Below are positions 35,124 through 43,698 of a DNA stretch of 64,000 bases, piece after piece. Numbering within the stretch: the stretch's first letter is position 1; the number at the start of each line of letters is the position of its first letter. The stretch is from an uncultured Bacilli bacterium (lineage in GTDB: Bacteria; Bacillota_I; Bacilli_A; RF39; UBA660), in assembly GCA_934162445.1 (NCBI GenBank), contig CAKPIT010000003.1, positions 124,001-188,000 on the forward strand. The letters are read 5' to 3'. A program made the position numbers and the translations under genes. The notes below the pieces were generated by a model. The model saw only the letters and a list, made by a program, of their open reading frames with translations, was not told the DNA's origin and did not search any database.

Positions 35124-37763
35124 CTATTTTGCTTCATACCAGTTGTTACCAACTTCAATATCAACTTTTAATGGTACTTGAAGCGTTACAACATTCTCCA
35201 TTTTATCTTTAACGAGTTCCTTAACTTCTTCTAATTCATCCTTATAAACATTCAATACAAGTTCATCGTGTACCTGAATTAAAATCTTACTCTTCAATTT
35301 TCTCTTTGTCATTTCGCTATGTAATGCTACCATCGCTTTTTTCAAAATATCCGCAGCACTCCCTTGAATTGGCGTATTAAGCGCCATTCTCTCTCCACCA
35401 CTACGAACCATATAATTACTACTTTTTAATTCATTAATAATTCTTTTTCGGTTCATAATTGTTTTAACATAACCATTCTTATAAGCTTCTTTCTTTTCTT
35501 CTTCCATATACTCTTTAATACCCGGATAAGTTTCCAAATAATTATCAATAAAATTCTTAGCACTCTTTAAATCAATTTTTAAATCCTCACTAAGCCCAAA
35601 ACTACTAATCCCATATAAAATTCCAAAGTTTACAGCCTTTGCCGTTCTTCGCATTGATTTATTAACTTCACTAAGATTAACATGGAAAATATCAGCTGCC
35701 GTTTTAGTATGAATATCTTTATCATCCTTAAAAGCTTGAATTAAATTAGTAGCATTAGAAAGTGATGCAAAAATTCTAAGCTCTATTTGCGAATAATCAC
35801 TACTCATCATTACCGATTCATCATCAAATGGCACAAAAGCTTTTCTTACTAATCTTGTATAATCACTTCGAATAGGAATATTTTGTAAATTTGGTTTATT
35901 AGATGAAAGTCTTCCCGTTCTCGTTAAACACTGGTTAAAAACAGTATGAATTCTTCCATCATCATCTATTTCCTGAATTAATCCAACTACATAATTAGCA
36001 TACAATTTACTAAGCATTCGGTATTCTAAAACCATTGGCACAATTGGATGATAATCTTTAATTTTATCCAAAATATCCTTATTAGTAGAATAACTTACCT
36101 CATCTTTTTTTCTTTTCTTAGGATAAGGAAGTTCAAGTTTAACGAACAAAACATCACCAAGTTGTTTAAATGACATAATGTTAAATTCACATCCAGCTTC
36201 TTTATAAATATCCTGTTCCATTTTTTCTAATTTATCTTCTAAATCATCCTTTAACTTCAACAAATAATCTTTATTAACCTTTACCCCAGTAAGCTCCATA
36301 TCACTCAAAACATAAGCAAGGGGCATTTCAATCTCATTAAATAATTCTTCTTCCTCTTCTTCTTTAATTCGAGTTAATAATTGATCCTTGGTATTATAAA
36401 TAAACTTTCCTTTTTCTAAAACATAATTTTTTAAACAAAGATTATCAATCTCTTTACGTCTTTTAACCGTTCCAAAAAAATCAGTATGAGTAGGAATATC
36501 ATAATTAAACTCCTGCATTAAAATAGTAATATCATCACTTAAATTATAATCAAGTAAATAAGCTGCAATCATAGCATCATAATTACAGTTAACAAGATTT
36601 ATTCCCTGCTTTTTTAAAAGAATATACCCCTTCTTAACATCATAAGTATACTTTTTAACTGTCTTATCAGAAAAAACTTTCTGATAATTAATAAGTTCAC
36701 TAAAAGGTATATAACAACAACTACTATCATTAACAAAGCTTAATCCCATAATATTTGCAGCATTATAATCCAAATTATCTGTTTCAATATAAAAAGCAAA
36801 ATCATTTTTAAAATCAAATTGATTAATATCTACTGTCTGCTGTCTTACTTCATTTTTAATTCCCTTTTCATCTTCATTTCTTAATGGTAAATTAGCCATT
36901 TTTTGTTCTAACTTTTTTATTAATGATTTAAACTCTAACTCTTCTAACACTTGTAAATATTCATTATAATTTATCCCTAAATACCTACAATCATCTAAAG
37001 AAAATGGAATTGGAACATTTCTATATATTGTTGCTAAATCATAACTCATATACGCACTTTCTTTATCATTAATGAGTTTTTCTCTAGTCTTAGGAGTCAC
37101 TTCATCAAGATGATTATAAAGATTATCTAAAGTATGATATTTACTAAGTAACCCAATAGCTCCCTTTTCACCTATTCCTTTGACTCCCGGAATATTATCA
37201 GAACTATCACCCATCAACGCCTTCAAATCAATCATATTAATAGGATCAATTTTATAATGATCTCTAAATACTTCTTTATTAAATCTAATATAGTCTTTAG
37301 TTTTTAAAAGTTTTACATCAACTTCATCGCTTATTAATTGTAATAAATCTTTATCACTAGAAACAATTGTAGCAATAAATTGATCTTCCTCATCAATAAT
37401 TTTAGCCATGGTACCAATAATATCATCCGCTTCGTAATTATCTATTTCAAAATGTTTAATTCCCATTGTATCAAGTACTTCTTTAGCTTTTGGAAATTGT
37501 AATTTTAATTCTTCAGGCATCGCCTTTCTACCCGCTTTATATGAATCATACTGATCATGTCTAAAGGTTTTACCTTTATCAAAGGCTACTAAAATATAGT
37601 TTGGTTTTTCTTCATCAATGATTTTATTCATCATATTTATAAAGCCATAAAGCCCATTAGTAGGAAAGCCCTTAGAGTTTCTCATTATTACTCCACTATA
37701 ACTAGTTGCATAGTAACTTCTAAAAAGTAAATTATTCCCATCTACTAAAATTATTTTCTTCAT
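35124..37763 (-). CDS. polA: DNA polymerase I
   Basis: 879 residues: 5'-3' exonuclease (1-290: VDGNNLLFRSYYAT, YEADDIIGT, SSDKDLLQL, GVKGIGEKGA), a degenerate 3'-5' exonuclease domain, and the polymerase (DYSQIELRIFA motif A, RRTAKAVNFGILYG motif B, QVHDELVLNV motif C). In the proofreading site the expected D-x-E reads Y-I-E (FAFYIETDNL), so the first metal ligand is lost and editing is probably absent, as in several Gram-positive Pol I enzymes. First gene of a polA-mutM pair. Confidence 0.96.
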   Translation of the reverse strand: MKKIILVDGNNLLFRSYYATSYSGVIMRNSKGFPTNGLYGFINMMNKIIDEEKPNYILVAFDKGKTFRHDQYDSYKAGRKAMPEELKLQFPKAKEVLDTMGIKHFEIDNYEADDIIGTMAKIIDEEDQFIATIVSSDKDLLQLISDEVDVKLLKTKDYIRFNKEVFRDHYKIDPINMIDLKALMGDSSDNIPGVKGIGEKGAIGLLSKYHTLDNLYNHLDEVTPKTREKLINDKESAYMSYDLATIYRNVPIPFSLDDCRYLGINYNEYLQVLEELEFKSLIKKLEQKMANLPLRNEDEKGIKNEVRQQTVDINQFDFKNDFAFYIETDNLDYNAANIMGLSFVNDSSCCYIPFSELINYQKVFSDKTVKKYTYDVKKGYILLKKQGINLVNCNYDAMIAAYLLDYNLSDDITILMQEFNYDIPTHTDFFGTVKRRKEIDNLCLKNYVLEKGKFIYNTKDQLLTRIKEEEEEELFNEIEMPLAYVLSDMELTGVKVNKDYLLKLKDDLEDKLEKMEQDIYKEAGCEFNIMSFKQLGDVLFVKLELPYPKKRKKDEVSYSTNKDILDKIKDYHPIVPMVLEYRMLSKLYANYVVGLIQEIDDDGRIHTVFNQCLTRTGRLSSNKPNLQNIPIRSDYTRLVRKAFVPFDDESVMMSSDYSQIELRIFASLSNATNLIQAFKDDKDIHTKTAADIFHVNLSEVNKSMRRTAKAVNFGILYGISSFGLSEDLKIDLKSAKNFIDNYLETYPGIKEYMEEEKKEAYKNGYVKTIMNRKRIINELKSSNYMVRSGGERMALNTPIQGSAADILKKAMVALHSEMTKRKLKSKILIQVHDELVLNVYKDELEEVKELVKDKMENVVTLQVPLKVDIEVGNNWYEAK

Positions 37764-37817
37764 AATTTTTACCTCTTTCTCTTTTTATTATACCATGCTC
37801 CTAATAAATAATTAAGT

Positions 37818-37979
37818 CTATTTTACATTCATTACAAGATTCTCATCCCTGATCGTATGATCTTCTTGACTTTCAAGATTACTCACCCTATCGCACATAA
37901 TTAAACTTAAAACTACAGCCATTATATAAATAGCTACCACCATAAATACTGTTTTTACTCCTGCCTTTACTTTTTCCAT
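37818..37979 (-). CDS. 53-residue SOS-linked membrane protein, divergent from lexA
   Basis: Starts MEKVKAGVKTVFMVVAIYIM, continues through one hydrophobic helix (about 10-32) and ends with an acidic, polar tail (NLESQEDHTIRDENLV). AAGGAGG lies 9 bases before the ATG. Its promoter (TTGACA, 17 bases, TATGAT on the minus strand) has a LexA box inside the spacer. In Bacillus the gene divergent from lexA is yneA, an SOS cell-division inhibitor with one membrane helix plus LysM. This protein has the helix and the place but no LysM domain, so it is at most a YneA analogue. Confidence 0.65.
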   Translation of the reverse strand: MEKVKAGVKTVFMVVAIYIMAVVLSLIMCDRVSNLESQEDHTIRDENLVMNVK

Positions 37980-38008
37980 TTCTCTTCTTCCTCCTTCTTC
38001 ATGTTTTA

Positions 38009-38037
38009 ATCATAACTCGAACAATTGTTTTTGTCAA
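38009..38037 (-). promoter_or_regulatory. Minus-strand promoter of the 53-residue ORF
   Basis: On the minus strand TTGACA (38037-38032), 17 bases, TATGAT (38014-38009). Confidence 0.75.
38018..38031. promoter_or_regulatory. LexA (SOS) box 1
   Basis: CGAACAATTGTTTT, close to the Gram-positive consensus GAAC-N4-GTTC (one base off in the second arm). It fills the spacer of the minus-strand promoter. Confidence 0.75.
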
Positions 38038-38055
38038 TGTTCTTTCTTTATTTTT

Positions 38056-38069
38056 CGAAATTTTGTTTG
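38056..38069. promoter_or_regulatory. LexA (SOS) box 2, imperfect
   Basis: CGAAATTTTGTTTG has the same layout with two changes, and touches the -35 of lexA. A weaker site on the lexA side fits autoregulation. Confidence 0.55.
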
Positions 38070-38095
38070 ACATTTTACATAGTGAATGCTAATAT
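38067..38095 (+). promoter_or_regulatory. lexA promoter
   Basis: TTGACA (38067-38072), 17 bases, TAATAT (38090-38095) with extended TGC. Confidence 0.8.
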
Positions 38096-38117
38096 ATAAT
38101 TATAAAAGGGAGGAAAT

Positions 38118-38735
38118 ATGGAGAAATTAACAGAACGTCAATTTGACATTTTACAAATTATAAAAAAATTAATTGCTAAAAACGGCTATCCACCAACCGT
38201 AAGAGAAATAGGAGATGCCGCTAAACTATCTAGCCCCGCTACCATTCATTTTCACTTAAAACAATTAGTAGATAAAGGCTATATCAAAAAAGGAGCCGGA
38301 ACCAACCGTACCATCGAAGTATTAGTTGATAACGAATATTTAGATAATAATGATGATACTGTAAAAGTTCCACTTCTAGGTAAAGTAACCGCTGGTACCC
38401 CTATCGAAGCCATAGAACGCCCTGATGAAACATTCCCTCTACCAGTTGAATTATTAGGTAATAAAAAGGAAGTATTTACTTTAAAAGTAAGTGGTGAATC
38501 AATGATTAATGTTGGAATCTATGATGGTGATATTTTAATTGTTGAACGGCAAAACACCGCCATTAACGGTGATACCGTTGTAGCCATGAACAAAGAAAAT
38601 GAAGCGACTGTAAAAACTTTCTACAAAGAAAATGGCTATTTTAGATTACAACCTGAAAACGATACAATGGATCCAATTATCCTAGATGAAGTAACAATTC
38701 TTGGCAAAGTCGTTGGCTTATATCGTAAATTTTAA
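38118..38735 (+). CDS. lexA: SOS repressor LexA
   Basis: 205 residues. N-terminal winged helix (LTERQFDILQII, GYPPTVREIGDAAKLSSPAT), the self-cleavage bond Ala92-Gly93 in VTAGTP, catalytic Ser128 in GESMINVG and Lys166 in ATVKTF. RecA-stimulated cleavage would lift repression of SOS genes. Divergent from the 53-residue membrane ORF with two LexA boxes in the shared control region. GGGAGG precedes the start. Confidence 0.97.
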   Translation: MEKLTERQFDILQIIKKLIAKNGYPPTVREIGDAAKLSSPATIHFHLKQLVDKGYIKKGAGTNRTIEVLVDNEYLDNNDDTVKVPLLGKVTAGTPIEAIERPDETFPLPVELLGNKKEVFTLKVSGESMINVGIYDGDILIVERQNTAINGDTVVAMNKENEATVKTFYKENGYFRLQPENDTMDPIILDEVTILGKVVGLYRKF

Positions 38736-38767
38736 AAAGAACTCATTTAATTATGAGTTCTTTTTGC
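38733..38767. terminator. Bidirectional terminator between lexA and tcdA
   Basis: AAAAAGAACTCAT and ATGAGTTCTTTTT form a 13-bp stem over TTAATT. Confidence 0.88.
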
Positions 38768-39444
38768 TTTAATAAATTATTTATAACATAATTACCAATC
38801 AACAAACCCGCTGTTGCAGGTACAAACACACAAGAAGCAATCACTGCCCCTTCCGTCTTAACAGGCACTTCCAAAGAAAGACAAACATTAACCTTCTTTT
38901 GCATTCTTTTATCAACCATCCCACGCATAACTTTTGCTAATGGATCGTTATAAGTTTTATCAAGAGTCGTAATTACTAATTTGGAAGGATCCATTCTCTT
39001 TCCAGTTCCCATTGCACTAATAAATAGAATATTTTTAAGAAGGCAATAATCAATAATAGCTTTTTTAGCCTTTTTATCATCACAAGCATCAACCACAAAA
39101 TCAATAGTTGTATCAAAGATATCTTCTAAATTATTACTATCAATCTTAATTTTATGAGTAATCACTTGACATCTAGGATTAATATCATTAATTCTCGCTT
39201 TAAAAACATCAACTTTATATTTATCAACAGTTGAATTAAGCGCAATAAGTTGCCTATTAATATTAGTAATATCAACATTATCATAATCAACTAAAATAAG
39301 CTTACCAACATTTGTTCTTGCAAGTGATTCAACAACATAACCGCCAACTCCCCCAAGGCCAACCACTAAAACCGTAGAATTAGCTAACAAATTTATGCTT
39401 TCATCACCTAATAAAAGCTTTGAACGTAAAAATCTTTTATCCAT
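38743..39444 (-). CDS. tcdA: tRNA threonylcarbamoyladenosine dehydratase
   Basis: 233 residues of the ThiF/E1-like family: nucleotide-binding VVGLGGVGGYVVESLARTNV near residue 29, VDYDNVDITNINRQ, and VDACDDKKAKKAII. TcdA (CsdL) cyclises t6A37 of ANN-decoding tRNAs to ct6A using ATP. The MDPSKLVI and DPLAKVMR segments match TcdA rather than MoeB or ThiF. The start overlaps the end of the upstream gene by 8 bases. Confidence 0.88.
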   Translation of the reverse strand: MDKRFLRSKLLLGDESINLLANSTVLVVGLGGVGGYVVESLARTNVGKLILVDYDNVDITNINRQLIALNSTVDKYKVDVFKARINDINPRCQVITHKIKIDSNNLEDIFDTTIDFVVDACDDKKAKKAIIDYCLLKNILFISAMGTGKRMDPSKLVITTLDKTYNDPLAKVMRGMVDKRMQKKVNVCLSLEVPVKTEGAVIASCVFVPATAGLLIGNYVINNLLKQKELIIK

Positions 39445-40243
39445 TATTATCCCTCTTCAAAAGAGTCTTTTGCTGTGAAAATGACAAATTATGCCATTTA
39501 AGCGGTTCATTGTAAACAAGATTATTAAAAATAGCAAGACTTAAATATGAATCATAATTATCTTCCGCTGTTTTTAAATAATTATTAAGACATTTATAAG
39601 GCTTCTTATCATCCGCAAAAAAAGCCAGCGTCTTATCAAAATAAACTTTAGGTAAAAAATTATCATCACTTATCTTATAATCTAAATTATTCAAAAAATC
39701 AATAATCTCCACCTGTTTACCATATCCATCATAAATAAGTTGATTCTTAACTTCTCGATAATCATGATACTCATTTTTCACTTTCAAAACCTGACTTAAA
39801 ACCTGTTGATCAAAAAGTTTATCTATCCCTAATTTTTTTAAATTAATATCAACCTCTTTAATCTTATCAGGATCACTAAATCTAATATTATTAATCAAAG
39901 AACCATACAAATAATCAATGGCATAATTCTCCTGATTATTAGGTAGTGGTAATAAATAAGTATCATAAAAATCATTATCCATCTTGGTATTAACAGCAAT
40001 ATAATCAATTTGTCTATTACTATAATTAACACATCTTCTAATATAACCTGTAAGATAATTAGGATCATACTTAGCTAGATAATTATCACTCACCGTTGAA
40101 AAAACGGTTTTACCAATTATAATATCACTTTCCTTAACATCATTTTTATGACTATTTAATTGATTCTTCTTTAGTACTATATTTTTAAAATTAAGTGATA
40201 CTTTTAACAAAACACCATCATTTATCATTGCTAATTTTAACAT
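39437..40243 (-). CDS. Hypothetical protein coupled to tcdA
   Basis: 268 residues, not recognised. No signal or membrane helix. Many Asn, Asp, Tyr and Lys residues (RRCVNYSNRQIDYIAVNTKM) and no catalytic motif I can name. It overlaps tcdA by 8 bases and is read first, so the two are translated together. A GGAAGGAT site precedes the start. Confidence 0.7.
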   Translation of the reverse strand: MLKLAMINDGVLLKVSLNFKNIVLKKNQLNSHKNDVKESDIIIGKTVFSTVSDNYLAKYDPNYLTGYIRRCVNYSNRQIDYIAVNTKMDNDFYDTYLLPLPNNQENYAIDYLYGSLINNIRFSDPDKIKEVDINLKKLGIDKLFDQQVLSQVLKVKNEYHDYREVKNQLIYDGYGKQVEIIDFLNNLDYKISDDNFLPKVYFDKTLAFFADDKKPYKCLNNYLKTAEDNYDSYLSLAIFNNLVYNEPLKWHNLSFSQQKTLLKRDNNG

Positions 40244-40352
40244 ACTACATCATCCTTCCGAAGAAAAGTATTGTATCATATTTTTTAAAAGATGTAAACT
40301 CTTGCAACTTTCTTTTTTTTATGATAATATTTAAAAGTAATTATTTTTAACT

Positions 40353-40429
40353 GGCCTGTTGGTGAAGTGGTTTAACACGCGCGCCTCTCAAGCTCGTATT
40401 CACGGGTTCAAACCCCGTACAGGCTACCA
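40353..40429 (+). tRNA. tRNA-Glu(CUC)
   Basis: Encoded CCA; acceptor GGCCTGT pairs with ACAGGCT (one G-U), D arm and T arm (ACGGG TTCAAAC CCCGT) typical of tRNA-Glu. The loop CTCTCAA gives anticodon CTC at 40387-40389. The anticodon stem CGCGC/GCTCG contains one C-U mismatch. It points towards the convergent gene pepC. Confidence 0.82.
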
Positions 40430-40461
40430 ATAAACAAATAAAGATAGATTGCTCTATCTTT

Positions 40462-41775
40462 TTATTTTGCAAGCGTACCCATTGGATCCCATGGTTTTAA
40501 AACCGTTGGTTCTTCTTGTAATAATGCTAATTCACTACTTGTTAAATATTTTTTATTAATAACAGCCTGAAAAACATACTTATCAAACCATGATGCACTG
40601 GCCACATAATAACCTTTATCTCCTTTTTCTTCACCCCAACTATTTTCAATCTTCCATTTTGTAGGAACTTCGTTTTCAATATTAACTCCTGTTAATACCA
40701 TCGCATGATTCATCGCCGCTTCATAATAATCTAACAAATTACTCTTATCCATTGTAAAATCAGTTTTAAAAGGATCATTATAATTAAATAATTTATCATC
40801 AAAAATACCCTTTTCTCTATCAAAAGCTTTACTACAATCACTACCAAACCAAACCGGCGTATTATCTTTTAATTGCGCTAAAACCTTCTCTTTAAAGGTA
40901 TCAATATTAAGATTTAAATAAAGAACTCTAGACCCTTCAATTACATTCCCCAAATACTTAACTGTATAAGTTTTATTAAATGGTTTGTCCTTAGTAGGTG
41001 AATTAATAATACTAATATAATCATTCAAATCAATTCCGGAATAATCATGATAAAACTCTAAAGGCGTAAGGCCTTTAATAATGTGATATTCTTTATCTTT
41101 AGTCGTATATTCAAAATCAAAGACTTTAGGAATACTACCATAACAGTCAACAAGAATACGATAAATATCTTCTAAATATAAATTCTTTAAACTAATAAGA
41201 TCATCTTCATAAGTAGGAATAACACTAGCAAACTGTCTTATTTTTCTATTTAACAAATAATTAACCTCACTACTATTAGAACTTTGATAAGTCTCATCCA
41301 TAACCGTTTTAGGAACAATTCCATATTTATTAACAATATTAACAAACATATCCCATTGTCCTCCATCTTCAAGACCCGTTGTTAAAATATGATATCTTTC
41401 CCTATCATCAATCTCTCTATCTTTTAAATCAATTAATGTATTCATAATATAATTAGATCTTTCAAGCTTATCATAAAAAGCAATATAACTTTGTGATAAC
41501 TCAAAATCTTTTAAATTATACTTTTTCGCAATAACTTCCCTAATCACATTACATCCAGCAAAAATCCAACATCTTCCCGATGCCTTTTGATTAGCAACTT
41601 TCAAAGTATCAAGATTAATAGAAAAATTATGTAAAACATTCTGCTCTTCTTTTTTAACTTTAACAATATTTTTAATACTATTATTATCTAAAGCATTCCT
41701 CACCAGTTGATTAATAGTATCATTTTCATAATTATCATGCATTACTTCAAGATTTTCTAATTTTATTTCTTTCAT
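40462..41775 (-). CDS. pepC: Aminopeptidase C (bleomycin-hydrolase type)
   Basis: Cytosolic papain-fold (C1B) aminopeptidase for peptide nutrition, about 437 residues. The catalytic triad is readable: Cys in SGRCWIFAG near residue 70, His in MNHAMVLTGV near 360 and Asn in IENSWGEE near 380. The C-terminal residue that reaches the active site is Lys here (DPMGTLAK). ATG 41775 is chosen for AAGAGG 7 bases upstream. Single gene. Confidence 0.95.
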   Translation of the reverse strand: MKEIKLENLEVMHDNYENDTINQLVRNALDNNSIKNIVKVKKEEQNVLHNFSINLDTLKVANQKASGRCWIFAGCNVIREVIAKKYNLKDFELSQSYIAFYDKLERSNYIMNTLIDLKDREIDDRERYHILTTGLEDGGQWDMFVNIVNKYGIVPKTVMDETYQSSNSSEVNYLLNRKIRQFASVIPTYEDDLISLKNLYLEDIYRILVDCYGSIPKVFDFEYTTKDKEYHIIKGLTPLEFYHDYSGIDLNDYISIINSPTKDKPFNKTYTVKYLGNVIEGSRVLYLNLNIDTFKEKVLAQLKDNTPVWFGSDCSKAFDREKGIFDDKLFNYNDPFKTDFTMDKSNLLDYYEAAMNHAMVLTGVNIENEVPTKWKIENSWGEEKGDKGYYVASASWFDKYVFQAVINKKYLTSSELALLQEEPTVLKPWDPMGTLAK

Positions 41776-41875
41776 ATCCAATCCTCTTTTCTATAATAGT
41801 ATAACAAAAAATACTTAAAAAATGCAAAATATATATAAAAACTGATAAATATCTAAATATCTATCAGTTACTTTT

Positions 41876-43510
41876 TTAATGTTTAAGATAAAAATCAAGT
41901 TTTTTCTTAAATTCATCAATACCCATAATTTTTAATAGTGAATATAAATTAGGAGTTTTAACTCTTCCTGTTAAAATATGTCTAATCATCTCACAAACAT
42001 CACCAACATGGCCTTTATATAATGTTGGATTTTCTTTATATTCCTTAACACTAGAACTATAACCAAATTTAACTGCTAATGTTTTAATATCATCGTACCA
42101 CTCATTTTCACTATCGTAATCATGATAAATTTTGATGTATTCTGTTAATAGTTCTAAATCAACTTCATCAGTAATATTTTGATAAGTAATATCTCGATTT
42201 TCATAGAATAATTCATCAAAAATATAACTACTTTCTTTTTTTATATCAGGATAAGTCTCAATATCTTTTCTAGGCCTTTTTCCATCTCTTTCTATATTTA
42301 AAAAAGCAATTAATTTATCTCTATGATTTATCATCAAATCATAAAAATCATGATCATATTCAATAAAATATTTCAACGCATCTTCATAAATTGTCTCAGC
42401 CTTAAGTCTTGAAAAGTAAGTTTTAGAAATATTACTTAACTTTTCCATATCAAACAAAGTTCCTCCCGTTGGCATCTTACTAAAACTAAAAGTAAAGTCT
42501 TCAATCGTTTTATCTTTATTTTGTAAATACCATTCTTCAAAATTAGTATTAGCTAGTGTTGCCAAATAAAGCCGTACCGCTTCAACTGGAATTCCTTGTT
42601 CTTTATAATAACCAACTGAAAATTCTGGATCTTTTCTTTTACTTAATTTTCTTATCTTGCCATCTTCTTTTTTAGTCAAAGGTGCATGATGAGCATATTT
42701 ACATGGTTTAAATCCCAATAATTGACAAAGTTGTAAATGCTTAGGAAAGCTAGGAACCCATTCATCGCCTCTTAAAACATGCGTTGTTCCCATCAAATGA
42801 TCATCAATAACATGAGCAAAATGATAAGTTGGAATTCCATCTTTCTTAAGAATTACTTCATCAATAATATTTTCAGGTAAAATAATATCTTTCTTAATTA
42901 AATCATGTAAAATAACTTCTTTATCCATCTCACCCGGTGATTTCATTCTAATAACATATGGATCATTATTTTTTAAATGCAGTTTAACTTCATCAAGTGA
43001 TAAATCCCGGTCAACTGCATAATGTCCATATATTCCAATCGCTTCTTTTCTTAACTCTTGTCCTTCTCTTATTTCTTTAAGTTCCTCTTCACTCATAAAA
43101 CAAGGATAAGCTTTCCCTTCCTTAACTAATTTCTTAGCATAAGCTTGATAAATATATTTTCTCTCACTTTGTTTATAAGGACCATACTCCCCACCATAAG
43201 AATAACCTTCCGTTGGAATAATTTTAAAATACTCTAATGAACTTAAAATTAATTCCACGGCACCATCCACTTCTCTTTTGTGATCAGTATCTTCAATTCT
43301 TAAGAAAAAAGTTCCCTTACTTTGTTTAGCTAAAAGGCTATCAATAAAAGCCCCATATAAATTACCTACATGCATAAATCCCGTTGGACTAGGCCCAAAT
43401 CTTGTAACCATTTCTCCATCTTTTAAGTTTCTTTTGGGATATTTATCTTCAATTTCTTCCACCGTAAAAGGTAAATTAGGAAACAATAATTCTGCTAAAT
43501 CCTCTTTCAT
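41876..43510 (-). CDS. gltX: Glutamate--tRNA ligase
   Basis: Class I synthetase, 544 residues. The HIGH region reads RFGPSPTGFMHVGN near residue 37, RIEDTD follows, and the KMSKS loop is KLSKR in IRKLSKRKDPE near 290. It is longer than the usual roughly 490 residues because about 36 residues precede the Rossmann fold. It may also charge tRNA-Gln with Glu (non-discriminating type) if GlnRS is absent; that cannot be judged here. ATG 43510 follows GGAGG. tRNA-Gln lies 41 bases upstream on the same strand. Confidence 0.92.
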   Translation of the reverse strand: MKEDLAELLFPNLPFTVEEIEDKYPKRNLKDGEMVTRFGPSPTGFMHVGNLYGAFIDSLLAKQSKGTFFLRIEDTDHKREVDGAVELILSSLEYFKIIPTEGYSYGGEYGPYKQSERKYIYQAYAKKLVKEGKAYPCFMSEEELKEIREGQELRKEAIGIYGHYAVDRDLSLDEVKLHLKNNDPYVIRMKSPGEMDKEVILHDLIKKDIILPENIIDEVILKKDGIPTYHFAHVIDDHLMGTTHVLRGDEWVPSFPKHLQLCQLLGFKPCKYAHHAPLTKKEDGKIRKLSKRKDPEFSVGYYKEQGIPVEAVRLYLATLANTNFEEWYLQNKDKTIEDFTFSFSKMPTGGTLFDMEKLSNISKTYFSRLKAETIYEDALKYFIEYDHDFYDLMINHRDKLIAFLNIERDGKRPRKDIETYPDIKKESSYIFDELFYENRDITYQNITDEVDLELLTEYIKIYHDYDSENEWYDDIKTLAVKFGYSSSVKEYKENPTLYKGHVGDVCEMIRHILTGRVKTPNLYSLLKIMGIDEFKKKLDFYLKH

Positions 43511-43551
43511 GATTTCATCCTCCATTTATTAAAAATATTATTATAACTAAT

Positions 43552-43626
43552 TGGCTGCCCCAGTTAGATTCGAACTAACGCGTCATACGGTCAGAGCGTA
43601 TTGCCTTACCACTTGGCCATGGGGCA
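43552..43626 (-). tRNA. tRNA-Gln(CUG)
   Basis: On the minus strand a complete cloverleaf with encoded CCA: acceptor TGCCCCA/TGGGGCA, anticodon stem ATACG/CGTAT, loop CTCTGAC with anticodon CTG (plus-strand 43592-43594). No terminator separates it from gltX, 41 bases downstream. Confidence 0.92.
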
Positions 43627-43698
43627 ATTTATAACAACTAAATTTTATCACAAAAACCAATTATTTACAACATTACAAATAATAAAAAGGTCCTTTTC

